A stretch of 46,625 bases of DNA from a bacterium (GTDB lineage Bacteria; 4484-113; JAGGVC01): positions 1 to 46,625 of the forward strand of contig JABRWB010000084.1 in NCBI GenBank assembly GCA_039961635.1. The letters are read 5' to 3'. Below are positions 25,261-33,246 of the stretch, piece by piece. A program made the translations under genes and the position numbers. Numbering within the stretch: the stretch's first letter is position 1; every line of letters starts with the position of its first letter. The notes under the pieces were generated by a model. The model made no database searches. It was given only the letters and a program-made list of their open reading frames with translations, and was not told the DNA's origin.

Positions 25261-26427
25261 CTAAGATTCCGCCGTTAAAACCAGTCTGGTTCCGGCCAGA
25301 CCATCAAGTTCAAAGTACTTGCTGCCGTCTATGTGATCCAGGAATTCAACGGTCAAGGAGCCTTTGGAAGGATTCGCCGGAGCATAGAACACAGCCACCG
25401 CAGCCGCGTCGTGAAACGGAATCAAGTCTTCGACTTTGTCGAACCGGTCCATCGTTATAAAGAATTCGCCCACAAGAGTAGGATTTGGAGCGAAAAGACG
25501 GGCCTTGTATGTTTGGACGAAAACCCCCTTGTCCGCGTCCCCATCCGGCGCCCCCAACCTCATCCAGTAGTACGCTCCTCCTGCAGGTTTAGGAACCGAG
25601 ACAATCCATTCACCCGATGTTTTGTAAGTAACCGTCCAGGATGTTTGCTTTCCCGGCGTATCGACATCCATCAGAACTGCGCGAAATTCCGGAAACCCGC
25701 CCATTGAGGAATCCGAAACCAACACCAACAGCTGCCTTGAATCCAGCCAAACGAAATCTTCGACCGACTCGCCGAAATAGGTTTCCCAATACTCTCTTAT
25801 GCCGACAAGTATTGCGGTTTTCTTTGTTTTAAGCGAGTACACGGCAAGCCCGACAGTATCCGAATCCTGGCTCTTTATACCGATTGCCAGCGCATCGCCC
25901 GATGGATTGAACAAAATCCTGTCCGGCTTTTCTCCCTTGGGAAGCGATTGCAGCGTTATCCTTTCCTTGTAGGAGCCGTCAAGCGACTCTATCCAAACGC
26001 CGTCGAGCGGGGGATTCGCAACCGGATCCCTGGAAATGAACCCGACTTTCAGTGTTGAGCCTGCAAATCTGGGACATTCATACGAAAGCTCCGTCCTTGG
26101 CCGCGTGCCGCCATCTTCAGTAAGCCTGACCAGCGTCTTCGTGACCCTGTCGTATAAAACGACATTGCCTTTGTAGATGCCAACAATCCTGCCGCCATCA
26201 ACGGAAATATCAAAATCCTCCAGCGTAGACTTTTTGTCGCCAAGCGACAGCACGGTTTGGCTCTCCATCACGGGGTAGCTGAACCTTGCGATACCGCCGG
26301 GAACTTGGTAATAGACATAATACTGTGCGGCTGCTGCGGGCAAAACCGCCATAATCAGAAATACCGCAGCCGCCAAAAAACCCGCAGTCCGCCTAACGCC
26401 CGAAGTAAACGTCGAATCGTCTGACAC
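25261..26427 (-). CDS. Exported beta-propeller-like protein of unknown function
   Basis: A 388-residue protein with a signal peptide (FLAAAVFLIMAVLPAAAAQ). The mature part is beta-rich with repeating strand-turn-strand units such as ISVDGGRIVGIYKGNVVLYD and ILFNPSGDALAIGIKSQDS, which look like TolB/PD40-type propeller blades. No catalytic motif is seen. GTG 26425-26427 has AAGGAG 7 nt ahead, and this start overlaps the end of the upstream gene by 35 nt, so translation is probably coupled. Third gene of a three-gene operon of exported proteins (27986 to 25261). Confidence 0.65.
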   Translation of the reverse strand: MSDDSTFTSGVRRTAGFLAAAVFLIMAVLPAAAAQYYVYYQVPGGIARFSYPVMESQTVLSLGDKKSTLEDFDISVDGGRIVGIYKGNVVLYDRVTKTLVRLTEDGGTRPRTELSYECPRFAGSTLKVGFISRDPVANPPLDGVWIESLDGSYKERITLQSLPKGEKPDRILFNPSGDALAIGIKSQDSDTVGLAVYSLKTKKTAILVGIREYWETYFGESVEDFVWLDSRQLLVLVSDSSMGGFPEFRAVLMDVDTPGKQTSWTVTYKTSGEWIVSVPKPAGGAYYWMRLGAPDGDADKGVFVQTYKARLFAPNPTLVGEFFITMDRFDKVEDLIPFHDAAAVAVFYAPANPSKGSLTVEFLDHIDGSKYFELDGLAGTRLVLTAES

Positions 26428-27397
26428 GTTTCAACTCCTTTAAATCCCTTATTCTGCGTTCGTATGATTTCCTGTCGAGTTCCGAAATCCTCCATCGTTC
26501 AGGCTCTTCCAACACCACGTAAGTTTCATCCTCGAACATCGGCTCCCGGTTTTCCCCGTATCTTTCGTCAAAAATCAACCCTTGGGCGGGCTCGGAGAAC
26601 TTGATCTCGTCGTCGAAATCGAGCACCGCAATGATCCTGAAGTAGTGCCGCTCGCGGTAGAAGTCGGCGAATTTTTCCGGAAGGCTGCCCACCGCTTCCA
26701 CTTGGTAAAAGCCCGGTTCCGAAGACATCGCAATCTCACCCCAGAAAGGATCGGACAACCGCGCGTCGTCCAAGCGGAAGCTTTGCGAATCCATCACCGC
26801 GTACAACTTCAATTCAAGCGGCATCCCGCCCTCGTTCTCTTCAATCCTGAAAAAGAAGTTGAACAGGAAGTCCTCGCCCGGAACGAATTCGATGTAATAC
26901 TGCTCGTCCCTCGGCCTGACTTCTATATAATCCACCATCGCTTTCGGCGCAGGCAAGCCTACGAATGAAAACACGCGCTGCGAGAGCGCGGTCGCCGCGC
27001 TTTTTGCGGATGCTTCAACGTTCAGTTTGACTTCGTGCTCCCCATAAAAGTTCTCGAGCAACAGAAAGCGCTCGATTCTGATTTCGGATTCGCCGGGCTC
27101 GACGGTTTTTTCCGCCTTTGCTTTGCCCATACGTAACCCGTCTTGATCGAAAGCGGAAACGAATACAGTCACCTTTTTCTCCGCGGCGGATTCAAGCAAT
27201 ATTCGAACAACAATATCGAGCGACTCCACGTCGGGATACTTGAAGTGCGCCGTTCCTTCCGATTCGAATTCTCCCCTCGGCACCGCGGACACGGAAAGTA
27301 TGGACAGCCGCGTTTCCGCGGCGTACGCATACTGCGGCCTCATCAAGAAAAGGACCTCGAGAATCAAAAGCAGCGACAATATGAGACGATATTGCAT
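26393..27397 (-). CDS. Exported protein of unknown function, middle gene of operon
   Basis: A 334-residue protein with a signal peptide (LILSLLLILEVLFLM then AYAAE). The mature part appears to be two or three beta-sandwich domains (VTVFVSAFDQDGLRMG, LYAVMDSQSFRLDD) with a basic C-terminal helix (YERRIRDLKELKRVRR). I do not recognise the family. ATG 27395-27397 follows the stop of the coiled-coil gene by 7 nt; its end overlaps the next gene by 35 nt. The tight packing shows the three proteins are made together and likely work together in the periplasm. Confidence 0.62.
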   Translation of the reverse strand: MQYRLILSLLLILEVLFLMRPQYAYAAETRLSILSVSAVPRGEFESEGTAHFKYPDVESLDIVVRILLESAAEKKVTVFVSAFDQDGLRMGKAKAEKTVEPGESEIRIERFLLLENFYGEHEVKLNVEASAKSAATALSQRVFSFVGLPAPKAMVDYIEVRPRDEQYYIEFVPGEDFLFNFFFRIEENEGGMPLELKLYAVMDSQSFRLDDARLSDPFWGEIAMSSEPGFYQVEAVGSLPEKFADFYRERHYFRIIAVLDFDDEIKFSEPAQGLIFDERYGENREPMFEDETYVVLEEPERWRISELDRKSYERRIRDLKELKRVRRFDVYFGR

Positions 27398-27404
27398 GAC
27401 TCGC

Positions 27405-27986
27405 CTACTTTGAGACGTGGCTTGCAACCTGCTTGCTCATTTTTTCGCTGACCGCCTGCAAATTCGTCCAGTTGGCATCCGTCCTGTAGTCTATGTACGC
27501 GTTCAGCATGTCGATGTATGTCCTACCCGTGGCGCATATCATCCTGTTTTCGGCGAATTCTCCCTGGATGGGCCAGCCTGGATCGGTTATATCCGCAAGC
27601 GAATCGGCTATTTCCATGCCGCGCTTTGACAAATGAACATAGCCGTTCAACTGGTTGCGTGCGGCGTTGGCCGAAATAGACTTTTCGCGCACGCCGAACT
27701 TCACGGAGTCAAGACCTGTTTTGAGGGTTATCGCAACCAGATCGCCGTATTGCCTGTTGAATTCCTGATAGGCCTCGATTTGGTCGAAAAGCTCCGCTTT
27801 TTCGGCTTCAAGTTTCAAGATTTTTGCTTCAAGCTCCGCGATTTTGCCGCTTTCACCGCCCTGCTCGATTCCGCTTGGCTCTCCTTCCGAAAATTCCCCC
27901 TGGGAAAGCGCGACCGAAACCCAAACCAAGCAGCATATCGTCATTCCGACTGATGCGGCCGCCAACTTTATCGTTGCAGACTTCAT
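27405..27986 (-). CDS. Exported coiled-coil protein, first gene of operon
   Basis: A 193-residue protein with a signal peptide ending near ALSQ, a Gly/Ser/Glu-rich linker, and a coiled coil near residues 50-77 (KIAELEAKILKLEAEKAELFDQIEAY). A helical part follows (GREKSISANAARNQLNGYV-like helices), with one Cys at MICATGRTY. No known family. ATG 27984-27986 has AAGGTG before it, and a TACAAT -10 box lies 25 nt upstream. It starts the operon that continues with genes at 27397 and 26427. Confidence 0.62.
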   Translation of the reverse strand: MKSATIKLAAASVGMTICCLVWVSVALSQGEFSEGEPSGIEQGGESGKIAELEAKILKLEAEKAELFDQIEAYQEFNRQYGDLVAITLKTGLDSVKFGVREKSISANAARNQLNGYVHLSKRGMEIADSLADITDPGWPIQGEFAENRMICATGRTYIDMLNAYIDYRTDANWTNLQAVSEKMSKQVASHVSK

Positions 27987-28010
27987 TTCAGCACCTTCAA
28001 AGAAAGCAAT

Positions 28011-28016
28011 ATTGTA
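28011..28016 (-). promoter_or_regulatory. -10 box of the exported-protein operon
   Basis: Minus-strand TACAAT, 25 nt before the ATG of the coiled-coil gene. No clear -35 box. It lies between the VWA stop codon and this gene, so the operon can be expressed apart from the VWA gene. Confidence 0.4.
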
Positions 28017-28086
28017 CCCTTTCGGCACAAGCCCCGTCGCTTGCCTTGGAAATCCGGTTGTCGCACGCGATGGATTTTGGATGTTC

Positions 28087-29910
28087 CTAGATGCCGCGCC
28101 GGTGAAATACGTACCATTCCCCCAAAAGAAGCACAAGCGCGCAGAATATCAGGAAGCCCCAGATTTCCCGGTTCGCGCGCGCCTTTTTGCCTCCTACAAC
28201 CGTTGTTTCCCCAGCCCTGAACGCCTCGCGGAATTCAAGCTTGCTTTCCTCATCGTCCGCCAGGTTGACCGCTATCAACTCGGTCGCGCTTCCGACGGTC
28301 AGCCGCCAAATGCCAAGCTTGTTGAGCTCGACACCTCCTATTTCCCCTCCCTTGGGAACCAGCGAATATTCCCTTCCCGATGGATCCCTGAGCACGGCAA
28401 TGCTTGCATCCTCGGGAACCTTGAATTTCCACGGCTTTCCGACCGACGCGTTGTACGGATCCGCGCCCTGCGCCGTTTTCGAAAGCCAGACGATGCTGTT
28501 GTGCAGGAAAATCGGAAACGACGGGCGAAACGGGAAATCGCTTTCGGAAGGATCGAAAAGCGTGGCGATGAACCGGGTGAAATCCGCTTCTCCCGCCACG
28601 ACAAGCGGCCCGCCGCTTCCCTCCACGATCACGGAAGAGCCGGAACCCGTCCTTGCCGCGCGGGAGCTTGAGAACACAAGGTTCGCTGGATTGACAAATC
28701 GAAGGACCGGATGGTTCACGTCCCAATCCACGACTCGCGGACGCTCCACCTTTTCGCCCGGGACGATTCCAAAAACGGGCGCGCCGGGATTTAAAACAAG
28801 CGACGGGGAAGAAAAACCGTCCGGCGGCTGCACGCCGTTCCAGATAAACACCCCCCCTCCGGCCGCGCCCGATTCCACCCTGGAAACGTCGATATCCGCA
28901 TCGATCGCGAGCGCGCTTTCGAGTATCACGTCCGGTTTCGAAACCAGCGTCACATCGATTCTCGTTTTGGGCGGCTGCACAATCGTGCATTCGTCGTCAG
29001 GCGGGAAATCATCGCCGCCGACGAGCGAGAGCTCAAGCGGCTCGTCCGCTTCCGGAATCGGCGCGATCGTAAGCTCGGTGCGCCCGCCCGCGGGCAACTG
29101 TACCGTCCTCTGGTCGATTACGTAGTCCCCAGATGTCAGCCTCAAAGTGCGCTCGACGGATTGCGGAAAGGTGGAAGATATCGCCGCAAACAGCTCGAAA
29201 CCGTCTCCGCCGATTTCCTTTGACAGCGAAATGGCCGAGATGCCCGCATTGTAAACAGGCCGCCCGACCGGAAAATACTCCAGCGACACCTGCGGTGGAA
29301 GCTCGTACCCTCCGCCGTCGTCGAATCCGCCGTCCGAAACGACCGCGATCCTGACTCCCGACGAAAGCATCGGCCCCAGGATTTTGAGCGCGGCGGCCAG
29401 ATCGGCGCGCCCACCCAACCTGTCTTTGAGTCCACCGACAGCCTTGTTCAAATCCGCCTTGTCGGGCGTGAATCCGGTGAGGGCTTCGGGCCGGTGGTTC
29501 ATCGCGACGATCATCGCCTGGTCGCCGCGGGCGATTCCGCCTGCCAGCTCTCGCGCACGCTCCATCGCCCGGTCCAGCCTTGTTTTTCCGCCGTCTCTCG
29601 CCAGCATCGAGTAGCTCGTGTCCACGATAATCACGGTTTTGCGGCCGGCGGATACCTTTCCTTTGAAATACGGACGCGACAATCCCAGCACCAGCAATAG
29701 AAACAGCAGAAGCTGCAACAGCAGCAGCAGGTTTTTCTTCAGCCACTGGAACGGAACGTTCGCCTGGAATTCCTCCAGCGCCTGCGTCCATAAAAGCGTG
29801 GAGCTTACTTCAACCCGCCTGCGCTTGAGCCTTAGCAGGTACAAAGACAAAATCGCCGCGGAAAGCGTCAGCAGCCAAAGCGAAGCGGGATTTAGGAAAA
29901 GCCTGTCCAC
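28087..29910 (-). CDS. BatA-like membrane protein with von Willebrand A domain
   Basis: A 607-residue inner-membrane protein. The N-terminus has the BatA layout: helix 1 near 7-25, loop RRRVEVSSTLLW, helix 2 near 61-76, then a VWA domain with the metal-site motif D97-T-S99-Y-S101 and IAVVSDGGFD further on. The middle 300 residues are beta-rich, and a final helix (IWGFLIFCALVLLLGEWYVF) anchors the C-terminus. BatA/BatD-type proteins are linked to envelope stress and MoxR-ATPase chaperoning, but no moxR is present here. The GTG at 29908-29910 lies six nt behind TATAAT and is predicted to be leaderless. Orphaned VWA proteins of this kind are common in candidate phyla. Confidence 0.8.
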   Translation of the reverse strand: MDRLFLNPASLWLLTLSAAILSLYLLRLKRRRVEVSSTLLWTQALEEFQANVPFQWLKKNLLLLLQLLLFLLLVLGLSRPYFKGKVSAGRKTVIIVDTSYSMLARDGGKTRLDRAMERARELAGGIARGDQAMIVAMNHRPEALTGFTPDKADLNKAVGGLKDRLGGRADLAAALKILGPMLSSGVRIAVVSDGGFDDGGGYELPPQVSLEYFPVGRPVYNAGISAISLSKEIGGDGFELFAAISSTFPQSVERTLRLTSGDYVIDQRTVQLPAGGRTELTIAPIPEADEPLELSLVGGDDFPPDDECTIVQPPKTRIDVTLVSKPDVILESALAIDADIDVSRVESGAAGGGVFIWNGVQPPDGFSSPSLVLNPGAPVFGIVPGEKVERPRVVDWDVNHPVLRFVNPANLVFSSSRAARTGSGSSVIVEGSGGPLVVAGEADFTRFIATLFDPSESDFPFRPSFPIFLHNSIVWLSKTAQGADPYNASVGKPWKFKVPEDASIAVLRDPSGREYSLVPKGGEIGGVELNKLGIWRLTVGSATELIAVNLADDEESKLEFREAFRAGETTVVGGKKARANREIWGFLIFCALVLLLGEWYVFHRRGI

Positions 29911-29916
29911 CGGAAA

Positions 29917-29922
29917 ATTATA
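29917..29922 (-). promoter_or_regulatory. -10 box placed for a leaderless GTG start of the VWA gene
   Basis: Minus-strand TATAAT (perfect consensus) is followed by six nt and GTG 29910. No -35 box or TG extension. Confidence 0.6.
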
Positions 29923-29932
29923 CCTTTGGCTG

Positions 29933-30019
29933 CTATTCCGCTCCGATTGCCTCCAATTTGCGCTGGAGAATCCGGCCTTCTGCCCGGCCGCGCAGGATTA
30001 GCAAATCCGCGAGCTTCAT
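29933..30019 (-). CDS. Possible 28-residue micro-ORF upstream of the VWA gene
   Basis: ATG 30017-30019 opens a 28-codon frame (Met-Lys-Leu-Ala-Asp start, amphipathic, Leu/Arg-rich) that stops at 29933, just before the VWA promoter. Its ATG overlaps the stop of a 4-codon GTG frame (30030) in an ATGA junction, and that GTG stands six nt behind its own TATAAT. It could be a small peptide or a chance frame; no homologue is known to me. Confidence 0.25.
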   Translation of the reverse strand: MKLADLLILRGRAEGRILQRKLEAIGAE

Positions 30020-30036
30020 CCGGCGGGCACGGCGGA

Positions 30037-30042
30037 ATTATA
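30037..30042 (-). promoter_or_regulatory. TATAAT box six nt before a GTG (leaderless arrangement)
   Basis: Same spacing as at the confirmed genes: TATAAT, six nt, GTG 30028-30030. The GTG frame codes only Met-Pro-Ala-Gly before TGA, and TGA overlaps the ATG of the 28-codon frame. Confidence 0.35.
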
Positions 30043-30162
30043 GCCTCCCGCCGTGGCGGGATTTCAATAATATGGCGGGTGCGAGCGGGGGGAGGAAAGG
30101 AAAGGAGTTAATTCCGGGCGGCGAGCGTGAGTTGTGCCTCCTTTAGCGCGACTCACACAATG

Positions 30163-30189
30163 GGGCCGCCTTGCCCTACAAGGCGGCCC
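30163..30189 (-). terminator. Terminator-like 11-bp hairpin after the dockerin gene
   Basis: GGGCCGCCTTG (30163-30173) and CAAGGCGGCCC (30179-30189) are perfect 11-bp arms over a 5-nt loop, 17 nt after the stop codon of the gene at 30206. No U-run follows on the minus strand, so it may need Rho or act only as a 3' end stabiliser. Confidence 0.5.
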
Positions 30190-30205
30190 TTGCTTAATAA
30201 CGTAT

Positions 30206-32629
30206 TTAGCTTCCTTGGGCCGGGTCAACCCTGTACAGCAATCTAAGCCGTCGATTGCCATTCCCGGCATCACCTCCTGTTTCAGAAATCAAAACGTAAG
30301 AGTTGTTTGGTCCGAATGCGCAATAATCCGAAACTACACCGTTTGAATCCCAATCGGCGCTTTTTGGAGCGTATATGGTCTCGATATGAAACCAGTCCGA
30401 TTCAAACGTGCATATGCGTACATTCCAGGATTTTGGTTCTGTGGTCTGGGACGGGGAGTTATCGTCCCTGTACATGAGGCTGGGCGTTTCATTGACGTTC
30501 ATCGGATACAACATGACGCTTTGCACAGGGTAATCCGGATTTGTAAGATCATAGGTATTTGAACCGGTCGAGCCAACACTGAGAAGCTGCAATCCATACC
30601 CATCCATTATTCCATCCCAGGTCTGTATTGGCACCCAAGCTGTCTGATCGGGGCCAAATATCAATTTGAAATATCTAATGCTATCGAAGCCTTCAAATTG
30701 CCCTGAATCCCACCTTTCTCTCGTCCACTCCCCGGAGCCATTCGAAACGGCGATCCAAACTTGCATTTGGTCTCCATTTTGACTGTGTCCCAAATCAAGC
30801 GGTGCCCCAATGCCTCCATCGGGAAAAACGCTTAGGTCACCCAAACGAGCGTCCTGTTCCTTGGTGTCCCAGTTTGCGTCCAGAACCGTCCAATTGCCGT
30901 TGTCGTATGTAAGGAAATAGTACTTGTAATTGGCAGTTTCGCCATCCCCGGAATACTGATCAGCGGCAAGGATTGTGAAGTGCCCTGGGCCATATTCAAT
31001 ATGCCAGTTATATTTCGAACCTCTAGGTGTTGTAGGAGGTTCTGAATAACCTTCAAATACAAGTTTCAATTCCCATTGTCCCAAACCGTCCTTTCGGGCA
31101 GATAGAAGCCTGCTCACGCCCAGGCTTTTCGCCTCAATAAGTACTAGCGGTTTGCAGTTTTCATCCCAGAATACAGCCACCTTTTGAGCTCTGCCGTAGT
31201 CCTTGCCTTCGGCATACGACCATTGAGGATCGTTTTCCCCAATCACTTTTTCAAATTCCCATACTCCAAATCCATGCCGCCAAACGAGCCACGCCCCACG
31301 TTCAAGTGGCGGATAATTGTTGTTCCAAACAGGCCCGGCTCCAACCGTTTCGCCTGAAGATGGATCAAGGGAAAGTGACATAGGACCAAAAGGCGCGCCA
31401 GATCCTGTCCACGAATAAAACGCATCCCCCAACCATCCCGCCACGCCTAGCCTATTTCTTATACTGCTTTCCTCCGCCTTGTCGTCAACTACCGTCACCT
31501 TTGGATAGAAGTAGTTTTCATTACCCGTTCGGCACTTCCCGGTGACAATGCCGGGAGATGCGCCAATTGCTATATCCTCCACCAGCCCGGCACTTGATTC
31601 CGCTGGCGGTTCTGGATCAAGCGTGGAATAATCCTGTAGTCCGTCGCCGTCAAAATCGAACCTATGCTCGGCAATCGTTCCATCCGGATCGTTGCTAAGC
31701 GACGCGTCGAATGTCACATCGAATGGCGCTGCGCCGTAGTCAGGTGTTATTTTTAATCGGGCTATAGGCGACTGGTTGATTTCGCCTGTCGCCGGGTTTA
31801 CCGACACTGCGGGTGAGGCAGGCCCATCCTGGTTGGTTGCTTCATCGTAAGAAGCAACATAGAAACTCACAATCCCGTCTGTGACCGAGCCGTCCTCGAA
31901 CGCGTATCTGACCGGCAATGCGTTGCCGGGTACTGAGGAACGCGGAATTGTCACCGGCGAAGCCAGATCGTCAGGATTCGGGACGAGGGAGTACGAAACC
32001 TCTCCCGGCCCTTTGCGGTAAATCCGCCAGCCGTCGAGGCGCTCCATCCAGTGCAGCGCGATAGGCGTCACGTCCTGCATCCCCACTTCTCCATCCGCAT
32101 TGCCGTCTATACGCGCTTTGCGCCAGTTCGCGGCTTCCGCGCCGTCAGGATCGCCAATCGGCCAGTAATCGTATCCCGCGGCTTCAATCGGTAGACGGTA
32201 AGTAACGGATGCAAGCCAATTGAGTGCAATAGGTGTAATGTCGGATATCCCTACTTCGCCGTTTTGGTCGTAATCGCCAAGCATCCGCTCCGTCCACGAA
32301 AGCGACACGCCTTCGGGCGGCAGCGGCCCCGCCGGGCCGTCGGGATCAATAATGGAGGCGGAAAGGTCGAACACCGCGTTGTCGTTTCCGGTGGGAGCGG
32401 ATGCGGGCTTGCGCTCCGGGTCTATTCCCAGGCGGGCGAATTCGCTTTGGAGTGACGAGCGAAGCTCGTCTATCCTACCGGCTGCGGATGCCGATTCCGT
32501 TTCCGGCGATTTTCCCGCCGACGGAGAGCCTAGGCGGGATTTGCCGTGGCATGAAACGCACAACCCCATGAGCGCAACGAACAACAGCGCTCCGGCCGCA
32601 ATGCTCCCAAATGCTTTTCCCGTTGCCAT
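30206..32629 (-). CDS. Exported dockerin-like/PKD-like multidomain protein
   Basis: An 807-residue secreted protein with an N-terminal hydrophobic signal (AAGALLFVALMGLC). Near residues 115-185 there are two dockerin-like calcium loops, GDYDQNGEVGISDITPIAL and DGNADGEVGMQDVTPIAL, each with the Asp/Asn positions of an EF-type loop; a fibronectin-like part (WRIYRKGPG) follows. Near 290-380 is a PKD-like fold (FDASLSNDPDGTIAEHRFDFDGDG). The last 400 residues have several Trp-rich beta repeats (blade-like). No catalytic motif. Dockerin-like loops of this DITPIAL kind recur in MAGs of candidate phyla without cohesins, so the partner is unknown. ATG 32627-32629 has GAGGA before it. A hairpin follows the gene. 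Confidence 0.7.
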   Translation of the reverse strand: MATGKAFGSIAAGALLFVALMGLCVSCHGKSRLGSPSAGKSPETESASAAGRIDELRSSLQSEFARLGIDPERKPASAPTGNDNAVFDLSASIIDPDGPAGPLPPEGVSLSWTERMLGDYDQNGEVGISDITPIALNWLASVTYRLPIEAAGYDYWPIGDPDGAEAANWRKARIDGNADGEVGMQDVTPIALHWMERLDGWRIYRKGPGEVSYSLVPNPDDLASPVTIPRSSVPGNALPVRYAFEDGSVTDGIVSFYVASYDEATNQDGPASPAVSVNPATGEINQSPIARLKITPDYGAAPFDVTFDASLSNDPDGTIAEHRFDFDGDGLQDYSTLDPEPPAESSAGLVEDIAIGASPGIVTGKCRTGNENYFYPKVTVVDDKAEESSIRNRLGVAGWLGDAFYSWTGSGAPFGPMSLSLDPSSGETVGAGPVWNNNYPPLERGAWLVWRHGFGVWEFEKVIGENDPQWSYAEGKDYGRAQKVAVFWDENCKPLVLIEAKSLGVSRLLSARKDGLGQWELKLVFEGYSEPPTTPRGSKYNWHIEYGPGHFTILAADQYSGDGETANYKYYFLTYDNGNWTVLDANWDTKEQDARLGDLSVFPDGGIGAPLDLGHSQNGDQMQVWIAVSNGSGEWTRERWDSGQFEGFDSIRYFKLIFGPDQTAWVPIQTWDGIMDGYGLQLLSVGSTGSNTYDLTNPDYPVQSVMLYPMNVNETPSLMYRDDNSPSQTTEPKSWNVRICTFESDWFHIETIYAPKSADWDSNGVVSDYCAFGPNNSYVLISETGGDAGNGNRRLRLLYRVDPAQGS

Positions 32630-32711
32630 GCTTATCCTCTTTTAATGCCGTCACACCATTATAACGCCGCTGTCCGGCTAATGCAAAGAAAAACCACTCA
32701 AATATATATAC

Positions 32712-32731
32712 CGCCGATCTCCAGATCGGCG
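32712..32731 (-). repeat. REP palindrome, copy downstream of the RAYT, inverted orientation
   Basis: CGCCGATCT and AGATCGGCG are perfect 9-bp arms around CC. On the minus strand it continues into GGTATATATAT, the same tail seen in the three plus-strand copies on the other side of the RAYT gene. It lies 26 nt after the RAYT stop. Confidence 0.75.
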
Positions 32732-32756
32732 TATCCCCGGATACAATCATGTTCCC

Positions 32757-33221
32757 CTACTTCATCCCGGCCGTCCAAACGTACGGATACTCCTCCCATC
32801 TTCTCGCCAGCTTCGCCTCAACCGGATTCATCAGAATGTATTGCCACGCCCTCGCAAGCGCTTTTTCGCTTACGATCACCCGGCTGAAGTAGTTGTCCAG
32901 CCACAGGCTGCCGGTCTGCCCCGCGGCGGCGTTGATTTTGCGCGCCGAATACTTCTTGATCGACGCGACGATTTTGCCGATGTCGTGGCGCCGGTTCGAA
33001 TCGGGCAGAAAGCAAGGCTGCAGAAGCATGTGGAAATGGTCGGGCATTACAACCGCCGCATAAAGGGCGAACCGCTCCCCGCGGAAAAACTTTATCGAGT
33101 CGAGGGCGATCGCGCGCTCTAGCCCGGTGAGCTTCCGATCCTTGCCTGCGGATGACGTGATGAAGTATGCGCCTCCGTCGTTCTTGATTCTGGAAAGCCT
33201 TGGGAATTCGGTTTCGGGCAC
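32757..33221 (-). CDS. REP-associated tyrosine transposase (RAYT, Y1/HUH family)
   Basis: A 154-residue transposase of the TnpA-REP/IS200-like group that nicks and rejoins single-stranded REP palindromes. The HUH motif is H62-F63-H64 in VVMPDHFHMLLQP, and the likely nucleophile is Y91 in SIKKYSARKIN. YILMNPVEAKLA near 128-139 and the YPY end are typical of RAYTs. Length fits the family. No TnpB is present. It is bracketed by REP palindromes: one inverted copy 26 nt downstream and a tandem of three upstream. GTG 33219-33221 stands six nt behind TATAAT, a leaderless arrangement, and this box resembles the tail of the REP unit. Confidence 0.9.
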   Translation of the reverse strand: MPETEFPRLSRIKNDGGAYFITSSAGKDRKLTGLERAIALDSIKFFRGERFALYAAVVMPDHFHMLLQPCFLPDSNRRHDIGKIVASIKKYSARKINAAAGQTGSLWLDNYFSRVIVSEKALARAWQYILMNPVEAKLARRWEEYPYVWTAGMK

Positions 33222-33227
33222 GGATTG

Positions 33228-33233
33228 ATTATA
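33228..33233 (-). promoter_or_regulatory. -10 box placed for a leaderless GTG start of the RAYT
   Basis: Minus-strand TATAAT, six nt, GTG 33221. A CTGACT element 16 nt upstream lies in REP-unit-like sequence and could serve as -35. The same CTGACT and TATACC spacing occurs inside each REP unit. Confidence 0.5.
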
Positions 33234-33246
33234 TGACCTATTTGGC

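Noticed and set aside
29033-29791. Second minus-strand frame in the VWA gene region
   Set aside because: Overlaps the VWA coding frame with Arg/Gly-rich shadow translation and no start signal.
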